Part shown: piece by piece, positions 40,368-50,500 of the stretch
Layout of the letters: each line of letters starts with the position of its first letter
How positions within the stretch are numbered: position 1 is the stretch's first letter
NCBI GenBank assembly: GCA_964590255.1
Contig: CAZPYA010000013.1
Coordinates: forward strand, 1 to 64,000
Direction: 5' to 3'
Source: JAKIYB01 sp964590255
Lineage (GTDB): Bacteria > Armatimonadota > Hebobacteria > CAIYQO01
DNA: 64,000 nt
The notes under the pieces: generated by a model
Database searches by the model: none
What the model saw: only the letters and a program-made list of their open reading frames with translations
What the model was told of the DNA's origin: nothing
Program-made: the position numbers and the translations under genes

Positions 40368-40425
40368 GGGCCGGCGATGGATGTGACGGCATCGGAATTC
40401 TGCGAGTACCTCCATATTCCTGTCC

Positions 40426-42597
40426 TTATTTTCCGGTCAGCGTCAGCGCCACCGTCTCCGTGATGTTGCCGCCGGCATCCAGTAGCTCAGCCTTCACGAC
40501 ATACTGGTCGACCCTGCCGACCAGCACTTCAGTGTCGAAATTCGGCGTGGTCCACTTGCCGTCGGCGCCGGTCACCACCGTCCCTTTGTAGACATCGCCT
40601 TTCAATTGCACCAGCAGCGCGATTTTGCTGTAGGTGACGGTAACGCGCACGCTGGCGCCGGCCGGCGCATCGCCGCTGACCGCCATTTGCGCCAGCGCCT
40701 TGCTCTTATCGGCCGGGCTGGAAATGGCGAACGCCTTCACCGCGCCGGCGATCACCACCGGAGTGGGCGCATAGACGAGTTGGCTGTGCGTCGCGTCGGA
40801 GAAGACGCGGACGCTGGCGGAATTCTCGCCCAGCGCGTCCGCGGCCGTGATGGGATAGGCCAGACGGAAGGTGAAGGTGCCGGCGTCTCGCGTGGGCGCC
40901 TGCGTCAGCAGCTTCGTCCCCAAATACCATTCCAGCTTCATCGGTTCGCCGTTCAGTTTCGCGATGAAGGTCACCGTCTTGCCGGCGCTCACCGCTACCA
41001 CGGCGTCATGGGTCAGTGTCGCGGTTGGCGCCGTCGTGGGCACGGCGAGGATGGTCACCTTCCACTCCGCCATCGCCGCGTTGTTCGCCTGGTCGGCCAT
41101 CTGCAGGCGGATAGTGTGCGCCCCAAGCGCCAGGTTCTGCCCTTTGAAGCTCAGGCCTTTGTCGGTGATCGTCGCTGTTTTCGTCACGTCGACGCCGTCC
41201 AGTTTCAGCACCACTGCCTGCGGGTCCACTCCACTGCCGCCCGGATCGCTGAAGGCGGCGTCGATGGCCAGGTTGCGCTCATACACTTGGGTATCCTGCG
41301 CGGGCAGCAGGCGATTGAACACCGGCGCGGTGGTGTCGATGGTGATGAGTTGCGTGCTTTTCACCTCGGCCGTCGTTTCCGCGCCCAGCTTCATCACCGC
41401 GCTGATCGGCACCAGCGTGGCATTGGTGTTCGCGCCGATGGTCACCTTCTTCTGGTATTTGCCCGGCTCGACTTCCGTCAATCGTACGTTGGGGATCACG
41501 TCGCCGATCTTGGCGATGACGCTGTCCGCCGCCGGCGTGCCGGACACCTGGATGGTAATCGCGTCTCCGGCTTTTACCGGCCCGGTGTAGCCCAGCGCGC
41601 CTACGGTGAGGATCGTCGCCTTCGTCGTTACCGGCGGGGTGGGGGTGGTGGCCGTCTCCACCGGCACGGTAATCGCCCACACAGTGGTAGTGCCCGGGGT
41701 GATGCGCAGCGTCACTTCGCGGCCGTTGCCGATGGCGGTCAGCGCCAGCGCTTTGCCGGCGGCGTCGGCAGCTTTCACCTCCGGATGGAGTTGATACAGC
41801 GCGCCATCTTGCAGCATCAGCTTGTTATTGGCAATCGCCGCTATCTTGCCAACCACCTGGGTGAAGGTCGCCGCGGCGCCGGTGAGTTTTCCGTTCGCGT
41901 CGGTAGAAAACTTCACCGCGTCGCCAAGCTGCAATTCCGCGAAAGTCGCCGGCTTCACCGCGCCGTCCGCCGGACCGCGGGTAATCAGCGCGCCGGCTGC
42001 CAACGGGCGCACCAGCGTGTCGCCCTTCGCATCCAGCACCAGCAGAATCTGCCCGACTTCCGCCGTCTTCCCGACAATCACGCCGCCATCGACGGTTTTC
42101 GCGGGCGTCACCGGGGGCGTCGGCATGGTTGGCGTCGTCGCGGCGCCTAGCGGCGGAATAGTGATGATCGCCGTCTGCAACGGACCGTTCCACTTCACTT
42201 CGCCACCGAACGCCTCCGCCGGGAAGCGCAGCGGCACGAAGGTGGTGCCGTCCATCAACGTCGGCGGCGTCGCCAACGGTATTTCTTTCTCGTCTATGAT
42301 CGCCACCTTGCGATTAATCCACAACTGCACGACGGTCGTACCGCGCGTGGCGGTGATCTGCTGCGCCGCCGGGAACCATTTCACCTCCGCCTGCAGCGCC
42401 TCGAACACCGGGCGCATCGGCAGCAGCAGCGCGCCGTTCACCATCTTTACCGGCGCTTTCAATATTTTGCCGTTCACCACCACATGGGGGCCGGGCGTCG
42501 TAAAGACTTCTTCCGGCAGTTGAATGGTACCCTGGCCATAGGCCTGCACCGCCAGCACCAGGATCATACTCATGATGAGCAGGGGGGTTCGCATCAT
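40426..42597 (-). CDS. Secreted protein with copper-amine-oxidase-N-like stalk and Ig-like repeats
   Basis: A 723-residue secreted protein with signal peptide (MMRTPLLIMSMILVLAVQAYGQ). Residues about 36-150 form a stalk domain (VVVNGKILKAPVKMVNGALLLPMRPVFEALQ, then TTFVPLRFPAEAFGGEVKW). A Thr/Pro-rich linker follows, then several beta-rich Ig-like domains, including one with DTTAPVFNRLLPAQDTQVYERN and DSGV-type DPGGSGVD motifs. Probably an extracellular or surface structural protein; no enzyme motif is seen. Shares the stalk type with 38779. GAGG is upstream of the start. Confidence 0.78.
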   Translation of the reverse strand: MMRTPLLIMSMILVLAVQAYGQGTIQLPEEVFTTPGPHVVVNGKILKAPVKMVNGALLLPMRPVFEALQAEVKWFPAAQQITATRGTTVVQLWINRKVAIIDEKEIPLATPPTLMDGTTFVPLRFPAEAFGGEVKWNGPLQTAIITIPPLGAATTPTMPTPPVTPAKTVDGGVIVGKTAEVGQILLVLDAKGDTLVRPLAAGALITRGPADGAVKPATFAELQLGDAVKFSTDANGKLTGAAATFTQVVGKIAAIANNKLMLQDGALYQLHPEVKAADAAGKALALTAIGNGREVTLRITPGTTTVWAITVPVETATTPTPPVTTKATILTVGALGYTGPVKAGDAITIQVSGTPAADSVIAKIGDVIPNVRLTEVEPGKYQKKVTIGANTNATLVPISAVMKLGAETTAEVKSTQLITIDTTAPVFNRLLPAQDTQVYERNLAIDAAFSDPGGSGVDPQAVVLKLDGVDVTKTATITDKGLSFKGQNLALGAHTIRLQMADQANNAAMAEWKVTILAVPTTAPTATLTHDAVVAVSAGKTVTFIAKLNGEPMKLEWYLGTKLLTQAPTRDAGTFTFRLAYPITAADALGENSASVRVFSDATHSQLVYAPTPVVIAGAVKAFAISSPADKSKALAQMAVSGDAPAGASVRVTVTYSKIALLVQLKGDVYKGTVVTGADGKWTTPNFDTEVLVGRVDQYVVKAELLDAGGNITETVALTLTGK

Positions 42598-42787
42598 CGT
42601 CTCCTTTCATGGCGACCGCGACGCGGCGCCATATCCGTCCAATAAGATATCGCTATTGTTGCCACACAAACAATCGATAAACATTATTACTACAGAAACA
42701 CCGTTTTTCCCTCTCGCGGTGTCGGCATTACTGAAAATAAGACGAAATATTTGTCCCAGCTTGTTCCATAGGCTTGATTGCTTTAAG

Positions 42788-43666
42788 ATGTATTCTATGA
42801 ATGTAGCCCAACGAGTTACTCGGATAGAAGGATGCCTGTTGGGCATGGCCGTTGGTGACGCGCTCGGTTTGCCCCGCGAGGGATTGTCGCGCTCGCGTGC
42901 CTCCCGCCTTTTCGGCGGGTCACCGTTGCGGATGCAGTTCCTCGGCAAGTGCGGCATGATCAGCGACGACGCTGAGCATGCCGTTTTTACCGCCCAGGCG
43001 CTGCAGGCGTCGGCCGGCGATCCGCAGGCCTTTGCGCGCAACCTGGCCTGGCGCCTGCGCGGGTGGCTGCTCGGCCTGCCCGCGGGCATTGGCCTCGCTA
43101 CGCTACGGGCGGTTCTCCGCCTCTGCATCGGCGTGCCGCCGTCACGCAGCGGCGTCCACTCGGCGGGGAATGGTGCTGCCATGCGCGCCCCAATACTCGG
43201 CGCCGTAATACTCGATCTCGATACCCTCCGGGCACATGTGCAGGCATCCACCCGGCTCACGCACACCGATCCCCGCGCCGAAGCTGGCGCCTGGCTCATC
43301 GCACGTGCCGCGCATGCCGGTAATGTCTCTGATCCACGCCCAATGCTGGATGAGTTGGGCACTGACATCGTCGATGATGAATTGCACCGGAATATCATGC
43401 TGATCGCACCGCATCTCGCACGCGGGGCAACGCCTGCCGACTACGCCGACGCGCTGGGTCTGGCGCACGGCGTCAGCGGCTATGTTAACCACACTGTGCC
43501 TGTTGCGCTCTATTGCTGGCTGCGTTATCCAGACGATTTCCGCACGGCGGTAGAATCCGCCATCCTGCTCGGCGGCGATACGGACACTGTGGGCGCCATC
43601 GTTGGCGGCCTGGCCGGCGCGACCCTCGGCGCCGATGCGATACCGAATGAATGGCTATTATCCTAA
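42788..43666 (+). CDS. ADP-ribosylglycohydrolase (DraG/ARH) family protein, interrupted by an in-frame stop
   Basis: A 292-codon frame of the ADP-ribosylglycohydrolase fold, which removes ADP-ribose from modified proteins, DNA or small molecules with Mg2+. Metal-site blocks are GCLLGMAVGDALG, MISDDAEHAVF (SDD present; the usual following Thr is Ala) and LGGDTDTVGAIVGG. TAA at 43664-43666 ends the frame, but the same frame continues for 55 sense codons (43667-43831) encoding WEWPRTVGWMRRL...HGFRRLLPPY. This is very like the C-terminal tail of related glycohydrolases. The start is ATG 42788 or 42797, both with weak Shine-Dalgarno sequences. The metal site lies before the stop, so the short form may still be active. 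Confidence 0.75.
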   Translation: MYSMNVAQRVTRIEGCLLGMAVGDALGLPREGLSRSRASRLFGGSPLRMQFLGKCGMISDDAEHAVFTAQALQASAGDPQAFARNLAWRLRGWLLGLPAGIGLATLRAVLRLCIGVPPSRSGVHSAGNGAAMRAPILGAVILDLDTLRAHVQASTRLTHTDPRAEAGAWLIARAAHAGNVSDPRPMLDELGTDIVDDELHRNIMLIAPHLARGATPADYADALGLAHGVSGYVNHTVPVALYCWLRYPDDFRTAVESAILLGGDTDTVGAIVGGLAGATLGADAIPNEWLLS

Positions 43667-43834
43667 TGGGAATGGCCACGCACCGTAGGCTGGATGCGGC
43701 GGCTGGCACATCAATTCACCGAGGAGCACCCATTGCCACTACCGCTGGACTGGCCGGTCATCCCCGCCCGTAACCTGATATTCACCATGACCGTGCTCTG
43801 GCACGGCTTCCGCCGGCTACTGCCACCCTATTGA
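43667..43834 (+). pseudogene. Severed C-terminal tail of the ADP-ribosylglycohydrolase
   Basis: Directly after the TAA, in the same frame, 55 codons run to TGA at 43832. The peptide contains WPRTVGWMRRLAHQF and RNLIFTMTVLWHGFRRLLPPY, hydrophobic and basic as in the tail of longer family members that I recall. There is no start codon with a Shine-Dalgarno site of its own. The tail is therefore expressed only by read-through or is a nonsense-mutation remnant. Confidence 0.6.
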
Positions 43835-43845
43835 GAAAGGCACCC

Positions 43846-44391
43846 ATGGATCAGACACCCGAACTCCTTTGTGAAGGCCGCTTCCTCCGCTTCATGCGCC
43901 GCGGACGCTGGGAATACGTCGAGCGTCGGCAGTTGACCGGCATCGTTGGCATCGTCGCGGTAACGCCCGCCGGGGAGTTGCTGCTGGTAGAGCAGTTTCG
44001 CGAAGCCGTGCGCAACAACGTCATCGAGCTGCCCGCCGGACTGGCCGGCGACGTGCCCGGTGAGGAAGGCGAGGCGCTCGAAAACGCCGCGCAGCGCGAA
44101 CTGCTGGAGGAGACCGGCTATGCCGCCGAGACGATGACTTTCCTCTGCGAAGGTCCGCCCACCGCCGGCGTCACAAACGAGGTCATCACGCTGTTTCTCG
44201 CCGATGGCCTGCGCCAGGTGGGCGAGGGTGGGGGCGACGCCAGCGAGGCGATCACCGTGCATGCCGTGCCGCTATCGAGCGTAACATCCTGGCTGGAGGA
44301 ACGCCGCGCCGCCGGCATCATGGTCGACCTGCGCATCTACACCGGCCTCTATTTCCTCAACCGACTCACTCGCGGCGACGAGTCAGGATGA
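43846..44391 (+). CDS. Nudix hydrolase, ADP-ribose pyrophosphatase-like
   Basis: A 181-residue Nudix protein. The helix of the Nudix box is AAQRELLEETGYAAE with metal-binding Glu residues. The upstream ELPAGLAGDVPGEEGEALE is typical of ADP-ribose pyrophosphatases, which cleave ADP-ribose to AMP and ribose-5-phosphate; the ADPRase proline 15-17 residues beyond the box is seen in GPPTAG. The ATG at 43846 has GAAAGG upstream; the first candidate start in the frame (TTG 43831) is rejected. It is 12 bp after the ADP-ribosylglycohydrolase tail, so the two steps of ADP-ribose release and hydrolysis are paired. Confidence 0.82.
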   Translation: MDQTPELLCEGRFLRFMRRGRWEYVERRQLTGIVGIVAVTPAGELLLVEQFREAVRNNVIELPAGLAGDVPGEEGEALENAAQRELLEETGYAAETMTFLCEGPPTAGVTNEVITLFLADGLRQVGEGGGDASEAITVHAVPLSSVTSWLEERRAAGIMVDLRIYTGLYFLNRLTRGDESG

Positions 44392-44422
44392 GTGGTCAGC
44401 CAATGGCGGCACTATTTCGTGA

Positions 44423-44428
44423 TATAAT
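44423..44428 (+). promoter_or_regulatory. -10 box upstream of the alpha-2-macroglobulin gene
   Basis: A perfect TATAAT followed by an A-run, about 92 bp before the start codon at 44520. A -35 match is not convincing. Confidence 0.4.
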
Positions 44429-44519
44429 AAAAAAACTTCGTTCCGCCGGGAACAATCCGCACACCACCGCGGTCAAATAGGCAAACAACGCCCATCTCGC
44501 ATGAAAGGGATGCTCGACG

Positions 44520-47500
44520 ATGAAATACCTTCGCGTGTTACTGCTGCTGGCCCTCTGCGCCGTGCCGCTGCTGTTCCTGGGTCCGCTGCGCCCGGTCAGT
44601 GGCCAGGCCCCCGACCCGAAAATCCGGGAAAACGCCACCCAGGCCATGGGTAAAGGTAACTGGAAAGACGCCTATGCCGACCTGTCCCGGCTGGCGCTGG
44701 ATCCGCAAAACGATCCCGGCAAAGTCGGACAGGACCTGCAGAACGCCATCCAGTGCCTGCGGCAGTTGGGTCGCGTGGACGAGATCGACGACCTGCGCGA
44801 AAAGGCCATCGCCCTGCACGCGAAGAATTGGCGCCTGCTGTTCGCCGCGGCGCAGTCGCTGCAGAACGATCAGCATAACGGCTTCATGATCGCCGGCAAG
44901 TTCGCCCGCGGCGGCCATCGCGGCGGCGGCAAATGGGTAAACTGCTACGAGCGCGACCGCGTGCGCGCCCTGCAACTCATGGAGCAGGCGCTGGCGCACA
45001 TCGAGCCGACCGACAACCGCGTCGAAGTGAGCAACTTCTACGCGACCTTCGCCGGCATGATGATGGGCAATCGCGGCTGGTCGGAATCCTGGCGGTTGCA
45101 ATACCTCACCGATATCGCCTCGCTGCCCGACTACGACGAAGGCTATTATTACGGGTATGGCTCCGGCCGTGGCGCCCCGGTCGACGAAAACGGCGACCCC
45201 ATTTTCTTCGGCGTGCCCGATGGCTGGAAAACCGCGCAGAATGACGGCGAGCGCTGGCGCTACCTCATCGCGATGAGCGTGCTGGCGCAGCCCGAGCGCG
45301 AAGCGGAAATGCAAATGCAATTCGCCGGATTCCTTCACGCGCAGTTCGGCGTGGAGACGCTGGCCCGCTACAGTTGGTTCGCCCGCTCGTTCGAGGCCGA
45401 CGGCGGCAAGCCCGGCCGCTACGCCGTGCAGACGCTCACCGACGCCGAGACGATGGCGCGCCTCGCCACCGGTCCGAAGCGTTTCGCGCTGCCCGACGAG
45501 CATAACCCCATCCTCATCTATCAGCAGGTGGCGCAGGGGAACTCCTCATATCGCAAGCAGGCCATCGCCACGCTGGCGCAAATCTTCGAGAATCGCCGGC
45601 AATATGATCGCGCCGTCGCCTGCTGGCGGCTGCTCATCGACGATAAGAACTACAACGCCCAGCACCGCATCAATCAGATTCTCGGCAACTGGGGCATGTT
45701 CGAGCCGGTGGTCACCCAGCCAGCCGGCCAAGGCGCCACCATCGAGTTCCGCTTCCGCAATGCCAACTCCGTCAATCTGACTGCGAAGGCTATCGACATC
45801 AAGGCGCTGCTGAACGACGTGCGGACCCACATAAAATCCAATCCCAACCGCCTGGAATGGAACCAGATCGAGATCGGCAACCTCGGCTATCGCCTGGTGC
45901 AGGAGAAACAGACGAAATACATCGGCGAGCAGGTGGCGGAGTGGGATGCTCCGCTCACTCCGCGCCCGAATCACTTCGACCGCCGCGTGACGCTGCGGAC
46001 GCCGCTGAAAACCGCCGGCGCTTACGAGCTCACCGCGCGCATGCCCAACGGCAACATCAGCAAGATCATTATCTGGGTCGCCGACCTGGCCATCGTGAAG
46101 AAGCCGCTCAACAACGCCGTCTTCTACTATGTGGCCGACGCCGTCACGGGCAAGCCCATCGCCAATGCCGCGTTGGACTTCTTCGGATATCGCCAGCGCT
46201 GGGTCAACACCACGAACGGGCAGGGGAAACACGAGATCACCACCGCCGGCTTCCAGAAATCCACCGACGCGGACGGCCAGCTCATCCTCGCCGGCACTGA
46301 CCAGCCGAACGATTTCCAGTGGCTCATCACCGCCACCGCCGGCAACCGCTTCACCTATCACGGCTTCACCGGTGCCTGGTATCAGCCGCTGCAGAACCCG
46401 GTCTTCGAGAACGCGAAGGCGTTCGTCATCACCGACCGCCCGGTGTATCGCCCCGAGCAGACGGTGAAATTCAAGTTCTGGGTGAACCAGGCGAAATACG
46501 ACCTCGACGGCAAGTGCCCCTACGCCGGCATGCAGTTCACCGTGCGCGTCAATAACCCGATGGGCGAAAAAGCGCAGGAAAAAACCTATACCGCCGATGC
46601 CTACGGCGGCTTTGATGGCGAGTTCAAACCCGACGGCGCCGCCAAGCTGGGCGTCTACAGCATCCAGCTCATCAACGGCAAGGTGTATGGCGGCGGCAGC
46701 TTCCGCCTGGAAGAGTATAAAAAGCCGGAGTTCGAGGTGAAGGTGCAGGCGCCCACCGAGCCGGTGGCCCTCGGCGAAACCATCACCGCCCGCATCGAGG
46801 CGAAATACCTCTTCGGCGCCCCCGTCACCAATGCGAAAGTCAAATACAAAGTGCTGCGCAGTGGCCACACCGCTGACTGGTACCCGGTGGACCGCTGGGA
46901 TTGGCTCTACCGGCCCGGCTACTGGTGGTACGGCTACGACTACGCCTGGTACCCCGGCTGGCGCGACTGGGGCTGCGTGCGGCCCATGCCCATCTGGTGG
47001 GGCTACCGCGGACAGCCGCAGCCCGAGCTGATCGCCGAAGCGGAAGTGCCCGTCGGCGCCGACGGCACCGTGCCGGTCACCATCGACACCGCGCTGGCGA
47101 AGGAGTTGCTGGGCGATACCGATCACCGCTATGAGATTACCGCGGAAGTCACCGATTCATCGCGCCGCACCATCGTCGGTACCGGCTCGGTGCTGGTGTC
47201 GCGCAAGCCATTCAAAATCTATGCCTGGCTCGATTCCGGTCATTATCGCGTCGGCGACGCCATCCAGGCGAATTTCAACGCCCACACCCTCAACGGCAAC
47301 CCGGTGAAGGGCCGCGGCATCGTGCGCCTGCTGAAAGTCGCCTATAAGACCGACCCCATGGGCAACGACGTGCCGGTCGAGACGGAAGTGCAGCGCTGGC
47401 CGCTGGACACCCGCGACGACGGCACCGCCCGGCTACAGATGAAAGCCGCTGCCGCCGGCCAGTATCGCGTCAGCTATAAGATCACCGACGAACAGAAGCA

Positions 47501-50500
47501 CGAAGTGGAGGGCGGCTATGTCTTCTACGTGCGCGGCGAAGGCGACGACGGCAGCAAATTCCGCTTCAGCGACCTGGAGCTGGTCACCGACAAGCGCGAA
47601 TACCAGCCCGGCGAGACGGTGAACCTGCTCGTCAATACGAACAAGGACGATGCCACCGTGCTGCTCTTTGTCCGCCCGGTTAACGGCGTCTGCAACGCGC
47701 CAAAGGTACTGCGCCTCAACGGCAAGAGCGCGCTGGAGAAGCTCCTCGTGGGGAAAGGCGACATGCCGAACTTCTTCGTGGAAGCCCTCACCGTCGCCGA
47801 CGGCAAGGTCTACTCCGAAATGCGCGAGGTGATGGTGCCGCCCGAACAGCGCGCGCTGAACGTGCAGGTGCAGCCTGCGTCGTCGCTGCTGCAGCCCGGC
47901 AAGGACAACAACCTGAAGGTGAAGGTGACCGGCGCCGACGGCAAGCCCTACACCGGCTCGCTGGTGGTCAGCGTCTATGACAAGGCCGTGGAGTATATCT
48001 CCGGCGGCAGCAACATCCCGGAAATCAAAGCCTTCTTCTGGAAGTGGCAGCGCCACCACAACCCCAGTGTCGAGCATAGCCTCAACCGCGGCGGTTATAA
48101 CATCGTCATGTTCGAACAGCATATGGCGATGCTCGGTGTCTTCGGCCACGCCACCGCGGACGACGAGTTGTCCGAGCACGAAGAAATGGACAGTATAAGA
48201 GTAGTTACTGACGGGAACGTAAGGATGCTGGGCCGCGCGATGAATGACACGCTAGCCGCCTCTGATTCCGCGATGGCCCCGGCGCCCATGATGAGCGCGG
48301 CGAAATCCGCGGGATTTGCCGGTGATAAAGCCGACCGTGCCGCCGAGGGTGGCGGTGGCGGCGGCAGTGCCCCGATGGCCGCGGCCACCGTGCGCACAAA
48401 CTTCGCCGATACCGCGTTGTGGGTCGCGGCCATCACCACCGACGCCAACGGCGCCGCCACCATTCCGGTGAAGATGCCCGATAGCCTCACCACCTGGAAG
48501 GCGCGGGTATGGGCGATGGGCGACGGCTCCCGCGTGGGCGAAGGCACCGCCGAGATCATCACCAAAAAGAACATCATGGTGCGGCTGGAAGCCCCGCGCT
48601 TCTTCATCACCAAGGATGAAGTCGTCGTGTCCGCCATCGTGCACAACTACCTGGCGACGACGAAGTCGGTGCAGGTGTCGCTGAAAGTGGAAAATGACGT
48701 GCTGGAGTCGGTGAACGCCACGGCCGAACCGCTCACCCGCACGGTGAAGGTGGCACCGAACACCGACGTGCGCGTCGACTGGCGAGTGCGGGTGGTGCGC
48801 TCTGACTTCGCGCACGTCACCGTGCAGGCGCTCACCGATCAAGAATCGGATGCCATGAAGATGGTCTTCCCGGCCTACATTCACGGCATGCTGAAGACCG
48901 ATAGCTACAGCGGCGCCATCCGGCCGGACGGCAATGAGTCCTCGGTGACGTTGAAAGTGCCGGCGGATCGCCTGCCGAAGCACAGCCGCCTGGAAGTGCG
49001 CTATTCGCCGTCGCTGGCCGGCGCCATGGTGGACGCGCTGCCCTACCTGGTCAGCTACCCCTACGAGAACACCGAGGCGGTGCTGAACCGCTTCCTGCCC
49101 ACCGTCATCACCCAGAAGGTGCTGCTGAACATGGGCCTCAACCTGAAGGACATCCAGGCGAAGCGCACCAATCTCAACGCCCAGGAAATCGGCGACGACA
49201 AGCAGCGCGCCCAGGACTGGAAGCGCATATACGAGCCGTGGGAGGGGGAGCGCAACCCCGTCTTCGATGACGCCGAAGTCGCGAAGATGGCCGCCCACAA
49301 CCTGGGACGCTTGCAGAGCATGCAGGTCTCCGATGGCGGCTGGGGATGGTTCAGCGGATATGGCGAGCAGTCATGGCCGCATACCACCGCACTGGTGGTG
49401 CACGGCCTGCAGATCGCCCGCGCCAACGGCAGCAACGTGCCGCCCGAGATGATTGCCCGCGGCATCCAGTGGTTGAAGGGCTACCAGACGCAGCAAATCG
49501 AGTGGTTGAAGCGCGGCGACCAGGTGCGCGCAAACGGCGACCTGGCCCGTGAGATGCGTTACTACAAGATGGCTGCCGATGCGCTGGATGCCTTCGTCTA
49601 CATGGTCCTCGTCGACGAGAAGGCTGACAACCTGGAGATGCGCAACTACTTGTGGCGCGACAAAGTCGGTCTGCCTGTCTACGCTAAGAGCATGTTCGCC
49701 ATGGCACTGCACGATCTCAACGACATCGAGAAGCGCGATGCAGTGATTCACAACATCGAGCAGTTCCTCGTGCAGGACAATGAGAACCAGACCGCCTACC
49801 TGAAACTGCCGGAAGGCAACTGGTGGTACTGGTACGGCAGCGAATACGAAGCACAAGCCTACTACCTGAAGCTGCTGGCGCGCACCGCGCCGAAGAGCGA
49901 CACGGCGTCGCGGTTGGCGAAGTATCTCATCAACAACCGCAAGCACGCCACCTACTGGAACAGCACCCGCGACACCGCCATCGTCATCGAGGCGCTGGCC
50001 GACTACATGAAGGCCAGCGGCGAGGATCAACCGAACATGACGGTGGACGTTAAGCTGGACGGCAGGACGATGAAGACCGTGCGTATCGACGGCGGCAACC
50101 TCTTCAGCTTCGACAACAAGCTGGTGCTGGAAGGCCCGGCCATCACCACCGGCGAGCACACCCTCACCCTGGTGAAGCGGGGCACCGGCGCGCTGTATTT
50201 CAACGCCTACCTGACGAACTTCACCACCGAGGACATGATCACCAAGGCCGGCCTCGAAGTGAAGGTGAACCGCAAGTTCTACAAGCTGGTGCGCGTGGAG
50301 AAGACGACGAAGGTCGCCGGCACCCGCGGACAGCCGCTCGATCAGCGCGTGGAGAAATACACCCGCTTCGAGTTGGCGAACCTGGCCACGCTGAAGAGCG
50401 GCGACCTGGTTGAAGTGGAGTTGGAAATCGACTCGAAGAACGACTACGAATACCTGATGTTCTCCGACATGAAGGCGTCGGGCTTCGAGCCGGTCGAGGT

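Larger units (their letters stand above)
40103..40425. other. 323-bp intergenic region with palindromes
   Basis: No gene is supported. It contains the 17-bp stem palindrome at 40201-40250 and a class A paired-hairpin element at 40318-40367, both between the end of the 40426 gene and the upstream region of the small membrane protein gene. Confidence 0.5.

Noticed and set aside
43664..43666. TAA as a sense codon under an alternative genetic code
   Set aside because: Other genes in the window end in TAA at expected protein ends (for example the UROD-like and copA genes), so TAA is a normal stop.
45546..47126. A 526-codon open frame on the minus strand
   Set aside because: It is antisense to the alpha-2-macroglobulin gene, and its sequence is repetitive His/Gly/Val-rich, typical of shadow frames.
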